Below, piece by piece: positions 22,401 to 34,827 of a DNA stretch of 64,000 nucleotides. A model generated the notes under the pieces. The model had not been told where the DNA came from, ran no database searches, and saw nothing but the letters and a program-made list of their open reading frames with translations. The stretch is from Ascidia mentula (taxonomy: Eukaryota; Chordata; Ascidiacea; Phlebobranchia; Ascidiidae). Location: positions 4,601,001-4,665,000 of the forward strand of contig OX387202.1 in assembly GCA_947561715.1 (NCBI GenBank), in the 5' to 3' direction. Both the position numbers and the translations under genes were made by a program. Positions within the stretch are counted from its first letter, which is position 1; the number at the start of each line of letters is the position of its first letter.

Positions 22401-25198
22401 TCTATAAAGAATTACGGATAGACCTATATATCAAATTAATAGGAATTGTTCTTCTGGCACTTAAATTACGAAAGTGTTTATTGTACTCAACGTTCCACCC
22501 ACCATCCTGCGAAACTCCCTCAGGGTTATGTCGCAACGATGATGCATCCCAAGCGAATAAAACACCAAAAACACAAACAAGAAACTGAAATTTTAATGAA
22601 GGTCTGCATGCATCCGGGGAATATAAATCGATGTTTTGGAGAATTTAAATAACTGGATTTTGCTTTATGTTTCAGGCAAACTATGAAGAAAATGCTCACA
22701 ATACTGTCCAAGCACTTGTTGTTGAGTATGAAAAAGCTTTGAAAGAGGTGCGTAACATTCTTCTTCTGCAACTCGGGTCATTACAGTTTTTTTAATATTT
22801 TCATTTTGCCACAGCAAACATTCTTTGTTTCCTTTGCTTATTGTCGGCTCATTGCGCTAACCCGAATACCGCAAGTAAAAGTTAGTGATAAGTCCAATTC
22901 TACACAATGTGATTGACAGCAGTGGTTACACAAAATACTGCTACAGAACTTGTTCACGACGTCGAGAAACGACAATCGACGAACAATTAACGAACACACC
23001 CCTGGTTTCAAACCATTTCTCCCAAAATACCGTCATCACAAGTAATGCATTTCCTCATATTAAATGTTCAGGTTTCATACACTGCGGAAAGTGAAACAGT
23101 TATTCGGAATAAACACGATCAATTACAGGAAGAAATTATGAATAAATTCAGTGACAGACTGGATGAAACCAGTTTTACAACATCTTTTCAAGAGTACAAA
23201 AAAATCTTGATGACTCAAATGCTTCAAACGTTTGAAAACAGTTTGGAAGACTTTATTATGCGAAAGGTGAATAACTTTTTTCTTGTTTTGTTTAAAATTC
23301 TATGAACATACCAAGACTTATAGCACACAAAATACAGAACTTTATACAATAGTGAAAAAAAATCTAACATGTAATGTCAGTGGGGAAAAAGCCTCATTGT
23401 GTTACACAACCTCACATCACACACTAGACATTCTAGAATGGAACCTTATGTAAGTAGGCAACAAATGTAATCCACCTACCGCGCAGTTCGGAGTGCATAA
23501 CGTTCGATAAAGTCTTATACATGGACCTATATATCAAATCATTAAGAATTGTTCTTCTGGCACTTACATTATGAAAGTGTTTGTTGTAACCAACATTACG
23601 TCCACCATCCTGCGAAACTCCCTCAGGGTTATGTCGCAACGATGATGCATCAAGCGCATAAAACACCAAAAACACAAACAAGAAAATAAAATTTTTCATT
23701 AAGGTCTACATGCATCCGGGAAATATAATTTTATGTTTTGGCGAATTTGAATAACTTGACCTTGCTTTATGTTTCAGGCAAACTATAAAGAAAATGCTCA
23801 CAATACTGTCCAAGCACTTGTTGTTGAGTATAAAAAAGCAGTTAAAGAGGTGCGTAACATTCTTCTTCTGCAGCTCGGGTCATTAAAATTTTTTCAAAAA
23901 TTTTAATTTTACCACAGCAAATATTCTTTGTTTCCGTTGCTTAATGTCGGCTCATTGCGCTAACCCGAATACCGAACGCAAAAATTAATGATAAGCCAAA
24001 TTCTACACACTGTGATCGACAGCAGTGGTTATACGAAATACTGCAATAGAACTTGTGCACGAACAATTATCGAACACACTCCTGGTTACAAACCATTCCT
24101 TCGAAAACATCGTCATTACAGATAATGCATTTCCTCATATTAAATGTACAGGTTTCACACACTGCGGGAAGTGAAACAGTCCTTCGGAATAAAAACGATC
24201 AATTAAAGGAAGAAATTATGAAGAAATACAGTGACAAACTGGATGAAACAATTTTTGCATCATCTTTTCAGGAGAACAAAGAAACCCTGATGACACAAAT
24301 GTTTCAATCGTTTGAAAAAAGTTTGAAAGACTTTATTATGCGGAAGGTGAATTATATAACCCTTTTTTATTTTTTTGTTTAAAATGCTATGAACATAACA
24401 AGTGTTATGAAAACAAATATAAAAGTAATTTCAGTGGAGAAAAGGTCTCATTTTGTTAGACAACCTAACACCACACTCCGTCATTTTAGAATGGAATCTT
24501 ATGTAAGTAGGCAACGAAGGCAATCCACCTCATGCGCAGTTCGTAGTGCATAATGTTCGATAAAGCCTTATAATTAATAAGCATTGTTCTTCTGGCACTT
24601 AAATTATGAAAGCTTCCTCTAAAATTTGCAAAATATTTTAAGTGAATTCAAAGATTTTTATTCTCATTCTTTCCTATTATTGTGACCCCAGGTTATTGCA
24701 ATGCTATATGATTTCATTTATATACTTTGGCCTGTTTTGCTATATATGACCAATGGTGAAACATTTATTTATTTTGTGCTTAACTTGCTGTTGATTGGTT
24801 GGTAACAGCTTAGTGAAACGTAGGAATATTTTGTTTTGTTTTTAGAAGGAAACTGAAAGAAAAATTCTTCATGAAATCGAAATCAGATACAATGAGAAGG
24901 TCGAAAAGGTAAGTCTTATTTAACCGTCTTAAAAATAAAAAAAAATTAACCACTTTTTTCACAGTTATATTCTAAAATTCCTTTTGAAAATTTGGAAAAC
25001 CGACATAAAAATGCCGTAAAAAATGAAGTTGATTATTATCCTGGAGTACCCGACAGTAAAATCAAAAATGTGATGGATGAAGTGTATCAACGGCACCTTG
25101 TGAATAGAGCAGCAAACGAGGGCATTTTTGAAACTGTTGGAAAATTTGTGGACTCAACTTTTAGTTCAATTCGACAATATTTTCCTCAACGGAAGTAA
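19455..25198 (+). CDS. Atlastin/GBP-like dynamin-superfamily GTPase with signal sequence and triplicated helical module
   Basis: 13 exons, all GT-AG and phase-consistent: 19455-19718, 20096-20233, 20457-20609, 20725-20781, 20982-21228, 21286-21464, 21550-21621, 21960-22154, 22676-22747, 23072-23266, 23778-23849, 24152-24346, 24846-24908, then the last exon 24965-25198, giving 711 codons. Residues 4-23 are a hydrophobic signal or anchor. The GTPase domain shows P-loop GALKGGKST (67-75), RMTTGID (113-119), DTQGSFD (141-147) and IYNIK. KPFQ (201-204) precedes FFFQNM, where the family has an RD guanine-specificity motif, so that motif is missing. From 347 on, a 24-residue exon plus a 65-residue exon (a middle-domain-like helical bundle) is repeated three times. 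No C-terminal membrane hairpin as in true atlastins. I start at the ATG at 19455, which begins the signal sequence. AATAAA at 25330. Counting the exon list, the terminal exon is the fourteenth segment if the triplicated pairs are counted singly. Confidence 0.88.
22431..22580 (-). mobile_element. PLE tail relic in GTPase intron (unit 1)
   Basis: A gttcttctggcac terminus followed by a decayed hammerhead. The same relic recurs at about 23535-23695 and, shorter, at about 24571-24612, once after each copy of the exon pair. It therefore travelled with the exon duplication. Confidence 0.6.
23535..23695 (-). mobile_element. PLE tail relic in GTPase intron (unit 2)
   Basis: Second copy of the relic described at 22431-22580, with the terminus gttcttctggcac at 23549-23561. 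The hammerhead core is degraded. Confidence 0.6.
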
Positions 25199-26104
25199 TA
25201 TAGATATTTTTAACAACAATCAATAAGTTACATAGCAATTTAGTGTAGCTTATGATTAGATGATACATATGTATACTTGATATAGAAATGTAATCCCGAA
25301 AACAATTGAAAGGAATTTTATATCGCCAAAATAAAGCTTATGCAAACATATCATTGTGACTTTAAAAGTAATGAGATCCTTTCCTTTGTCTGAAGTCAAC
25401 GCCAATCTAATGTTGTGAACATATGCATGCAATAACTCATCACTTTTATCCGTCAAATTGACAAATCAAGAAGCTCAATCCTATCCGAAAATTATGTATT
25501 ATGTAATGAGTAACGGAGCAGGATTAACCTAAACCCCCAGTTGTAAGGTCCATGTTCCTCAAAATATTTCCAGTAGAAGGAACTTTTTGCACTTGTGGCA
25601 AAAGTTTACACTACATAACTTTGCTGCGGTTCAGCCTGGAAATAAATTACCTGTTTTTCCTTCAAAGGCCTAATTGTAACGAATACATTTTTGTTACAAT
25701 ATTTTTGTTGAAACGATTTTATTATTGTGTTTACTATAACTAAGGAACTGAAGATGCTCACTGGACGAAATATATTCCAAACAACAGTCAGACTGATTCT
25801 GTTGTCGAAAGCTAGTGCTTTGTGTGCATATTCATTTGAAGCAATAACGTTTTATTTACTGTCCAAGAAGGTGAATTAACATTGCGTTACATTCATTGAT
25901 TAATTAGTTTATAACCGACGTGGAAGATTGCGTCGTCATAGTAAACAGTATATATACGCCATCATATGTTTATCTTGTTTTGTAATCATGCACGACTTCG
26001 CATCACACCAAGCGCCACACTGTAACTTCTCGCTCATACGATCGGAATGTAAAACTGCTCCTACTTTCTAAATCTACGGAGATAAAATACCGGAATATAA
26101 CCTT
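25199..26104. other. 3' flank of the intact GTPase gene
   Basis: Non-coding, with a poly(A) signal AATAAA at 25330-25335. Homologous to the flank of copy 1; no gene seen. Confidence 0.5.
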
Positions 26105-27115
26105 TTGGTAATTAATTGCTCAGGAAAGTACAGACTAAGTCAGAAAGCGGCTTTAACCAACATTACAGACTCGTTTGTCCTCAAAAATCAACCAAATCTA
26201 TATTATGGAGGCAAGAGAAACCGTTCGTGTAACATCTGGGATAAAACTTTTTCCATGTCAACGTACCTAAGAAACGCATCTTGGTACGCACAATGGAGAG
26301 AAACCTTACAAGTGTACATTTTGCTTGAAAAGATTTAGCAGAAAAACAATTCAAATGCGCATGTTCGATTTCACTCTGCTGGGGAGAAACATTTTTGTTA
26401 CGAGATTTGCAAAAAAAAATGCTTTATAATGTCTGCAGTAACCTGTTAAGTTAAGTTTAAGTAATCGAACATGCGCATTTAAATTGTTTCTTAAGTAAAA
26501 TGTATCAGAAACCTGCTAAGTTAAGTTTGGAAACATCGGATTAATATTGATGCTCAGTGAAGAACCACATCTATAGGCCTACACTGAAACGTAAAGAAAG
26601 CAACATGAAAGCACGAATACGGAAAAACGTGGAACAGAAAACTTTCAAGTGCTCAGTTTGTTTGAAATCATTTACTGGAAATAGCAGCTTGAGGACACAC
26701 ATTCGGACTCATACTAGAGAAAAACCTTTCAAGTGCATAATTTGTTTGAAATCATTCAACGTAAAGAGCAACTTAAAAACACACATTAGGACTCATACTG
26801 GAGAGAAACCTTTCAAGTGCGCATTTGGTTTCAAAAGGTTTAATCAAAGTGGTAATCTAAAAGCACACCCTCAAACTCGTACTGGATAGAAACCCTGTGC
26901 ACATTTCGTTCAATAGGGTTCAAACGCAAAGGCAATATTTACAAACATACTCTTATTTATATTGGAGAAAAACACTCGCAGCGATATTGGGGAGAAATAA
27001 TTTTGAACTACGTCGAAAGCCAAAATTCACAGACGAATTCATACTGGGAAGGAACCCAGCAAGCGCAATCTTACTTCCAACAGGTTTGAGTATGGAAGGA
27101 GTCGACCCCAAATTT
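26105..27115 (+). pseudogene. Zinc-finger array relic, copy 2
   Basis: Starts with a finger in mixed frames (a CNICDKTFSM-like string near 26225-26255, a linker near 26290). It passes a gap with stops and then has the open frame 26557-26889 with two canonical C2H2 fingers and a third that has lost key residues. Beyond 26889 further linkers (for example near 27030-27060) are frame-shifted. Copy 1 at 13815-14445 is more decayed. Confidence 0.65.
26557..26889 (+). CDS. C2H2 zinc-finger fragment (two intact fingers)
   Basis: 110 residues. Finger 1 (about 31-53) has CSVC, FTGNSSLRTH and IRTH; finger 2 (about 59-81) has CIIC, FNVKSNLKTH and IRTH. In finger 3 the second Cys is Phe (CAFGF) and the helix His is followed by Pro, so it cannot bind zinc normally. 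A stop follows. DNA binding with two fingers is conceivable, but the flanking relics point to a pseudogene. The ATG is simply the first in the frame. Confidence 0.45.
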   Translation: MKNHIYRPTLKRKESNMKARIRKNVEQKTFKCSVCLKSFTGNSSLRTHIRTHTREKPFKCIICLKSFNVKSNLKTHIRTHTGEKPFKCAFGFKRFNQSGNLKAHPQTRTG

Positions 27116-27824
27116 TTCTAAATAAAAAAACATGAAATGAAATGCATATGCTTAGCACCAAGAGTTTTCAGTATTTTCGCATTTAACCCAAACATTTTTG
27201 GAAGTGTTTTATTTAGTGTTTGCATAATACACCTAGGTAAATGGAAGCGGGTGCAGCAGTATCTACAAGGGGTGCAGGGACGTTGCTGAACAAGTGCTGA
27301 ACGCAAACACCACGTGGATTCTAACTCCAAAAGTGCCAAACAATTTACAAACTAACTTTGCGACCTTTCAATTACAACACAAAATGACAAATAAAATAAC
27401 ATTATAGTATTAGTTACAAAAAGATAGCGACGGAGAAACTTTGTGCGACGACTATTTCTTTTTTCACCTCTCCCCATCTATCTCTGGCCAATATGTCTTC
27501 ACTTAAAGAACGATATTTTTAGCAAAAAATATGTGATATGCACTGGATTATTGAATTGGTTGATTCGATTATTAATCCCAAAGCCGATTTGCCCATATGT
27601 CATTGAAAAGCGAAACAATTAACCCTAATAAAACATATTTCAGTGCACACGGCATGATTATAATTTATTACAAAATGTCATAACGGTAAATGCACAATAT
27701 GAATTTGATGCAGGGGGAGCAATATGTGTAAAATAAGCAGTATATATAGCAACCTGACTATGACGTCAAATAAATTTCCAACAGTGCATTAAATGCAATC
27801 GAAAAAAACGACCAAATGGAGGGC

Positions 27825-28032
27825 TCCACAGTGGTTCGTCTCTGTTGTTTGGTACTCAGTATAGGGTACCGAACGAATCGAAGTTGACCGAAAGGTACCA
27901 CAAGGTAGAAATTAGTGTGGCCGCTAGTGTAAAAGCTAGGACAGGGCCACAGTCAACAGCTGCACTGATGAAACCTTACAGGTCGAAGAGTGTACACCCT
28001 GTCTGCAGTTCTTCGGAGGGTGCTGTGATACT
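27825..28032 (+). mobile_element. Hammerhead-containing short element inserted in duplication copy 2
   Basis: The paralogous site near 15212-15225 has about 15 bases where copy 2 has about 208. The element contains gaccgaaaggtaccacaa (27886-27903), shared with the elements at 45236 and 52899, and ends in a type I hammerhead (27958-28010). No coding capacity. It resembles the small ribozyme-bearing non-autonomous elements called retrozymes. Confidence 0.75.
27958..28010 (+). ncRNA. Type I hammerhead ribozyme motif (one core change)
   Basis: Helix I agctgca pairs with tgcagtt, allowing a G-U pair. Core CTGATGA is at 27965-27971. Helix II AACC/GGTC has loop ttaca. The GAAA is GAAG here. The cleavage triplet GTC is at 28001-28003. 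The A-to-G change beside helix III may weaken cleavage. Confidence 0.7.
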
Positions 28033-28330
28033 ATTTTCTGGGGTTAATTTAGAATTCCTAACATTCCTCTGAATGTAAGGTTGGAACACAAGCCCAAAAT
28101 CAACATGTTAGTTTTTCCAAAACTACGAAGCGAACGGGCTATCGTCCTACCAGTTCCAATATTACCAACAAAGTCTATCATTTATACGTGTCGTTTCGTG
28201 TGGAGGCAAAGACGGATTCGTTCTTGCAAGAACTTTTTGGTGCCGTTTCGCCTGCACCAATGATTTAGTTCATGTATATTGTGCAGTGCTTTTGGTGAAT
28301 TGCATGATACTGGTAATTGTTAACATTTTA
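28033..28330. other. Conserved duplicated segment, copy 2
   Basis: Partner of 15237-15510. The open frame 28081-28263 agrees with copy 1 for its first half and then shifts frame. Confidence 0.35.
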
Positions 28331-29909
28331 CAAACTTTCTACAGAATTTGATGTCTTATCTAAACCTGTGCTTGGGGGTGTGTTAAAATGTAAGGACCGA
28401 AGGAACTGGGTTTATTTAAAACAGGGACGAATTAATCGAATGGAAATTCTCTAGCCAGCAATAAAGCTTTATTACAGATTGTGCGAGCATTATTCCTGCC
28501 AGACAAAACTTTCTGAGCATATTCTTATCCAGATACGCACAAAGTGGTTCCATCACTTCTGCTAAACAAAAAGCAAACACACAACAAATTAAAAACCAGT
28601 AGGTAATCTTACAATTGGCGTCCATCAGTAACCTCGAAATCCCTGGATTTCAAGTAGATTTTACTGTTTTCAAAGTTACGACAGAAAGAATTCAACTATA
28701 TCCTGTGATTCGTTTGCCTTTGAGTTTGTTGCACAATTTGTACTTGATTATTGGGTGGATCTTTTCATGAACATAGCGGCGCTTGGTCATAGTTTTTTCT
28801 CTGGATCAATAGCATAAGGCGATAAGTTTTTATCGATTGTGAATATTTGTCAAATAAATCTATATTTTTCACTATGCTATGACATTTCTGTTTGATTTAA
28901 TGTGAATTCGTTGGTGTGTAGCGTAAATCTGTCAGTAAAAATGGAAGTGCTGTTCCATCTGTGAATAAATACCATTAGGATGTTACGTTTCTGTACAACA
29001 AGCACACGTGTCAAATGAATTTGCGCTATTCCGTGGAACAGAAGTTCTGTTCATTTGATATGAATCGTGTGCTTAGCGGTTGCGCAGAAATGTCATCAGA
29101 AGAAGCCATGCTGTGTCGTTTCAACTGAACAGAAGTGGGGAAAAGAGTTTGGCGAACAATAAAAGGCATTTGGCTGAGCGTTATAAAATTTTACTGCTTA
29201 CGTTACTCGCTCCACGAGTTTGCATTGTTTTCTCAAAGTAATAAAAGATAGTAGTTTCTCCATATTGAGCGACCCTTGCTGAAACTGAATTCATTGCGTT
29301 GTCTCTTGCGTACTTTTTTAAAAGTTTAATGGTTGGCACTTGATATGTTAATGTTCACAACGCATTACTTTATTGATCTTTTCTGGGTAAAATACGCAAG
29401 TAATTTTTTGAAAATTTCTACTTTAATAACTTTCATATTGCCACTGTGACTGATCGATAAGCGTCTTCTAATTTGATGCATCATAACCCACTAGTGGTGT
29501 GGCCATCACTTACCCCCTATGAGAAGTGCTTCGTCTTGTTTGCGAAACATGGTTGCAACCCCCACTTTTTATCGCTAGATCTTTGTTGACACTTTTCTGT
29601 CGGGAAGGATAGTAAAACTTTCCTCGGTTGTAAACTTTATTGGTTGCTGACGTCAGTGCAGTAAAAGTTGTTGATTTCCTTCTCTTTGTGCTACACCTAT
29701 GAGGATATGTATAAATGAGCGTCCTGCAAATCTGTTTCCAGTCACGTATACTTAAGAAGTAGATTGGCTTCAATTTGGTGCATAGATGTGTCATTCACAA
29801 TGTTTGATGTGTGTCTGCCTGGTCTACTAAGAAAATATTCCGCGTCTTTCTTTCAGGATATTTTCGTCACATTCATTTAAATCAAATTGGCAGATAAACA
29901 TCAGGTTAC
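28331..29909. other. Spacer upstream of the NLR gene
   Basis: No gene recognised. The minus-strand frame 29510-29794 has no domain. The last few hundred bases probably hold the promoter and 5' UTR of the NLR gene, but I see no clear element. Confidence 0.4.
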
Positions 29910-32900
29910 ATGGCATCCAACAGCAAGAGCATGGATAGTGTTGATCAGATTGAAAGTGAGAAACCATCGAGTTCTGAATGTAAACCATTGGACAGGAGTT
30001 TATGTTTAAAGCAAGAAATTTCACTGGTTCTGGATCTTACTAAGGTTAGGAAAAACATCACAGACAGATGATTTCAACCTAACTTTTTCAGGACCATCTG
30101 CAAAGGTCGTTTTAATTGAAGCAAATATTGTAAACAGCAATGTTGGTGTAATGGGCAATATCCAACAATTTTTTGGGGATCAAGGTGAGAATATTGAGTG
30201 CGAATGAAAATTTTCACTGGCCAATTATTGTGTGTAAAATAGGTTCTAAAACGAGAAATTTATATATCATTAAAAAACCATTGTTTCAAGATTTGTGTGT
30301 GCGGCATTTTACTGAGAAAAAATATACAAATCACATTTTAGTTCAGTTAAACATTAGGTAAAGGAAATATATAATGTGAAAAAAGACATTACATTCAGCC
30401 TATAATCAACGTCTCGAACAGTTAATTCAGATTTGCGAAAGATAACGTTCCACAACATTGTGGAGGCTCTTGAGCAATATTGCACAGTTGAATGACAATG
30501 TATATTATTTGACGTCAGTCACTACGTAACAGTGACAAAGTTCATAGTGTGTGAAGTGCCAGGGATTTCTACTTTGTATAAAACCTTGACTTGTTTTTTT
30601 GCAAAGCACATTATAATAATTACTGTTTGATAACAGTAATGAAATATGTGCGCTGTGCAAGTGTGGATGATCCACAAGTAAGTCACGACATCTCGATATC
30701 CATATCCATTACATTTAAAAACGCAAATAAACAATACACAAAAAAAATAAAATTAAATGGGCACCGACAAAACAATAAAGGCGCCCATGTTGCACCTGCT
30801 TGCAGATAGCGATGCTTTCATTGGTAGTGGCACAAGTGTATGGCTGACGGTGTGACACTATTTATTTTTTGTTACCGTCGTCCACGCTGCTTTGATCATG
30901 CAACTCACAGTATAGGCTAAAAGCAATATCGCCACACATTTTTTGTAACAACTGAGATTATCCAACACCCAACAAGCACAGTTGGACAATATGCTAAGTG
31001 CAACCAACGTCTAGATAGAACAACTTAAATCATTGCCGCACAACAGGATTAGTAAACACTATTGTACCTCCCGTTGTAAGCAGATGTAAGATGCACGACA
31101 AATTTTAATTTTTGATCTCACTACTTAACAAATTAAAAACCTAACACTTTACATCAATTGGCAAAACATAACACTTACGATTTACATTGTTGCGCGCTCG
31201 CCACAATAACACAGATCACTCGGCAGAAAAAAACGTTTCGAATTAAATGACACTCCTACGCAAATATACCCAACCCTGTAAAGAAGACATTCCTTGCTTT
31301 ATTTCTATGCGATGTATAATGCTATTATGTGTACATTTTGTATTAGCCCTTGCTTTAACTAGAACCACTTTTAGTGTTATGAGTTCTAAGAGTTATAGTT
31401 ATATTGAAAGTGGTACATAGAAGTGTCGCACTTGTTAAAAAAAATATATATTTCGTGCGTATTTTTCCAGGTGAATCGAGACAAGAATGTCTTGATGCAG
31501 GTAATATTCTTTCATATATTTTTGCACAAAGACTTTTGTGATAAAGTTATAATAAGCCATACTTTACATTGTTGCTGAGTGTCCTGTTTTCAGATTGTAT
31601 CAAGAAAAAGTTACGACAAAGGGCAAACCAATTTGCTGGAACCATGGACCACATAATCGAATTAAACAATAGAGTTGAATTTGGACTTCCACTATTGACA
31701 ACAAATTCGCACACAAAGGAAAATGTTCAAATCGCAAACCTATTTAAAGAAGCAAACAAACTTTCGACATCCAAAGCCCCCATAGAAACCTGTAATGATG
31801 AGGCAAACAAAATGTACAGAGAAAACCATGGAAACGTAGTTGGTGTTATAGGTCAGCCTGGTATCGGAAAAACAACTTTTACAAAAATATTTCTTAAAGA
31901 AGTTCTGAACAAAACGATTCTACCAGAAACCACATTCATATTTTACATTCCCATTAGATTTATTGACTTAAAAGAAAAGTGTGATCTAATCACACTTTTA
32001 TTTCGGTATTACCCAAATATCAACATCACAAAACCACAAAAAGCAAACATTGTACAAAAAATTAATGAAGATTGCAATACATTGATAATTTTGGATGGTG
32101 TTAATAACATTAATTCAATTTTATACAAACAATATCCATTAATAGATTTGTGTCAAGAAGCGCAACCAATTTCTACAATTATAAATTTATTAAGTGGCAA
32201 CCTACTTTCTAATGCAAAAAAAATAGTTACTTCTACACAAGAGGATTTATTTCAAATACAACACTTCAAACGCAATCATTTGATTGTCGAAATTTGTGGA
32301 TTTAGTAAAGAAACTCAAGAGGAAATTGGCAAACAGGTTTGCGGAGAAAAATATGCAGAAGTTCAAAACAAAATTCAGCAAAGTGCAGAAATTGGTCGTT
32401 TTTGTTACATGCCCCTTTTTTGCATTTTAAGTCACAATTATTTTCTGCAAAATTTAAATGCTGGGTCTGTTTCTGTGACTGATATCTTGTCACATTACTT
32501 ATATCGCCCAGAAAACAGTGAAACAAAAGCAATAGCTACATTGGCATGGAATGGAATTACCACACGAAAACATCTATTTACTCAAGAGGATCTAGAAAAA
32601 GCAGGGGTTGCCATGTTATCACAAGATATTAGTGTACAAGTCTTACATTGTCAAACGCTTTGCTACTTTTGTCACTTTATGTGGCAAGATTATTTTGCAG
32701 CTCTTCATTTGGTCTTTTTTCAGTCAACTAAGGAATTTAGAGAATCTGTTTCCAAATTGATGAAACACTTTTCACAAAACCAAATGATGTTTACGTTTTT
32801 TTTGGGCCTGTGCAAAAGAAGCGATGAAAATAATATAAGGAATCGTGGAATAGTGGAAAAGAAAGAAATTTTGTTTTCTCACATTCCAAGTATATTTGTT

Positions 32901-34827
32901 GCGTGCAGATGGGCAAGTCAAGCCCAAACGGAAGAAGAAATTAAGATCATATTTATGAAGTTTCCCAAATACATAAATGTACAAAGTGCCACTGTATATC
33001 CTCATGATGTTACCAACTTCTTCTATCACATTAAAAAAAACGAAATGGTTATTGACAGAGTGTCAGGATATTTTGTTGGAAACGCTTTGAAATTGTTCAT
33101 AGATAAAGTAAAAGAAAATAAATTGGAGGTAGATATTGGTCAGAACCTTTTGAAAATGATCACAAATGTTTACTTGGTCATTCATGATTGTAATATAATG
33201 CATTGTGTCAGGACATAAGTAGCCTAAATGAGGAAAACAATCATCAATTATATCGAATCTTTGTCGCTATTAGATTTGTAAACACCGTATGGTTTTTGTA
33301 GATTATAAGTATTGAACTACCACAAGACAGGTCCATTTTTGAGTTTTGGAGTACAAGGAAAATTGAGGAGGCTGGGTTGCCACGCTACAATTTGCCGTCA
33401 AAGGAGTTAAATTCTTTTCCTAAAATTTTCATGGAAGCTAAACAAATTACACAAAGGGTAAACATATTTTCTGTTCTTTTTTTTCTTTCTTTAACGTTTA
33501 AACACCATACAGTACAACGGCAACGTTTATTCATGTGTTTGCACTAATCACCTAGTTGCAGGTTTAAAAGCATTTAATTCAAATCTGGCGAAAAGAACCC
33601 TACTGGGTGATCAAATATAAACCTGTCAATATGAATTGTTTACAGGCCGAAGCACGTCTGCCGATGGAAAGCATGACCAACGCTATTGATGCCATTCGAT
33701 ACACATGGTCTACTATGGAGTCGTATTATCCAATAAAAGTTTACAATTTGACAGATGTTGATATTGTTTTAAAAGCTGTCAAGAACGCCACAGAACGCCA
33801 CAAACTTTGGGTGTGTAATAAAGTGTATATTATTTAGAATTTTTGTGCTTTTCAAAAGCTTAACATAATTATTTTACCTGTAAGAACACAAATGTAAGTA
33901 CAGATCAATCATTGAAAACGTGCATATCTTAACGCAACAAACAATCAAGAAGTAATTTTTTTCGAACAAGCTACAGAGTTTTGCAAAATGCTTTCGGTTA
34001 TTGTACATTGGTCAGACATAAAAAAACACATGTTTTGTAAATTTAGAGGCGCTTGTTGTTACTTTTATGCTCATTGCTTGTTGTTTTATGTTGATATGAA
34101 CACAAAAGTTAACATAACGTTTTAATTTTTTGCAAGTAAAGCAGACGATTCGCTAAAATGTGGTCAGATTGTGGACTCATTACTATAGTTTGTAATATAG
34201 TTTGGTTTGCTCAAAACTTTGTTAATGGTTTATAAATGTTGCGTTTCGAAAAAATGTGAACGCCATTACAAGTCCCTTGTGGGTATATATCCACATTTTT
34301 CAAATCACCAGGGTAAAGTTTTGGTTGCGTAGATTCCACTCATTGTCTCTAATTGCAAAATTGGTAACCATGGACTCAAGCAAATTGCTAACTCCTCTGT
34401 AACAATCAAAGAATTGGAAATGGTTGATTGTGGAATTACAAAAATATGCGATGACGTGGTGGATGCTGTGAAACGGTGGAAACCATGGGTAAGGGCATAA
34501 CATTTGGATTTTTTTTTGACTGAGAGCTGTTTTATTCTAGTAAAACTGATATCAAAAAAATCATTGACATATAAGCCAGCTACACTTCTACGAAGCAACA
34601 AAACAAGGGATAAAAACAGTTAAAAATCTATTAATTTAAACCTCTACTTTTTTAGTTGCTACTGTTTTTTACAGCTGATTGATTTAAGCAACAATATGAT
34701 CGGTAACGATGGTGCACGACAAATTAAAAAAATGATGCGTGGTGATGTTGTCATTAAATACGATCACTGTAGAATATCTGATGAATGGATTAAAAAATTA
34801 AAAGCTCAACAAAAGAAACAAAAGTAA
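29910..34827 (+). CDS. NLR-type receptor: NACHT NTPase with C-terminal leucine-rich repeats
   Basis: Model exons: 29910-30044, 30106-30184, 31471-31500, 31594-33206, 33302-33457, 33646-33810, 34333-34488, 34675-34827; about 828 residues in one frame. The big exon holds NACHT motifs: Walker A GQPGIGKT (residues 168-175) and Walker B LIILDG (245-250), then a winged-helix-like part. The last two exons are ribonuclease-inhibitor-type LRRs (NCKIGNHGLKQIA; LIDLSNNMIGNDGARQI). Such proteins act in the cytosol as innate immune sensors and oligomerise through NACHT. No death, CARD or PYD domain is recognised at the N-terminus. Uncertain points: the exon 2 acceptor (aaag before 30106, chosen to keep frame), and the big-exon donor at 33207, without which it ends at the TAA at 33216-33218. 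Confidence 0.8.

Larger units (their letters stand above)
17625..28320. repeat. Segmental duplication, copy 2 (partner 7705-15510)
   Basis: Same order of landmarks as copy 1. It carries the intact GTPase and the better zinc-finger relic. Confidence 0.85.
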
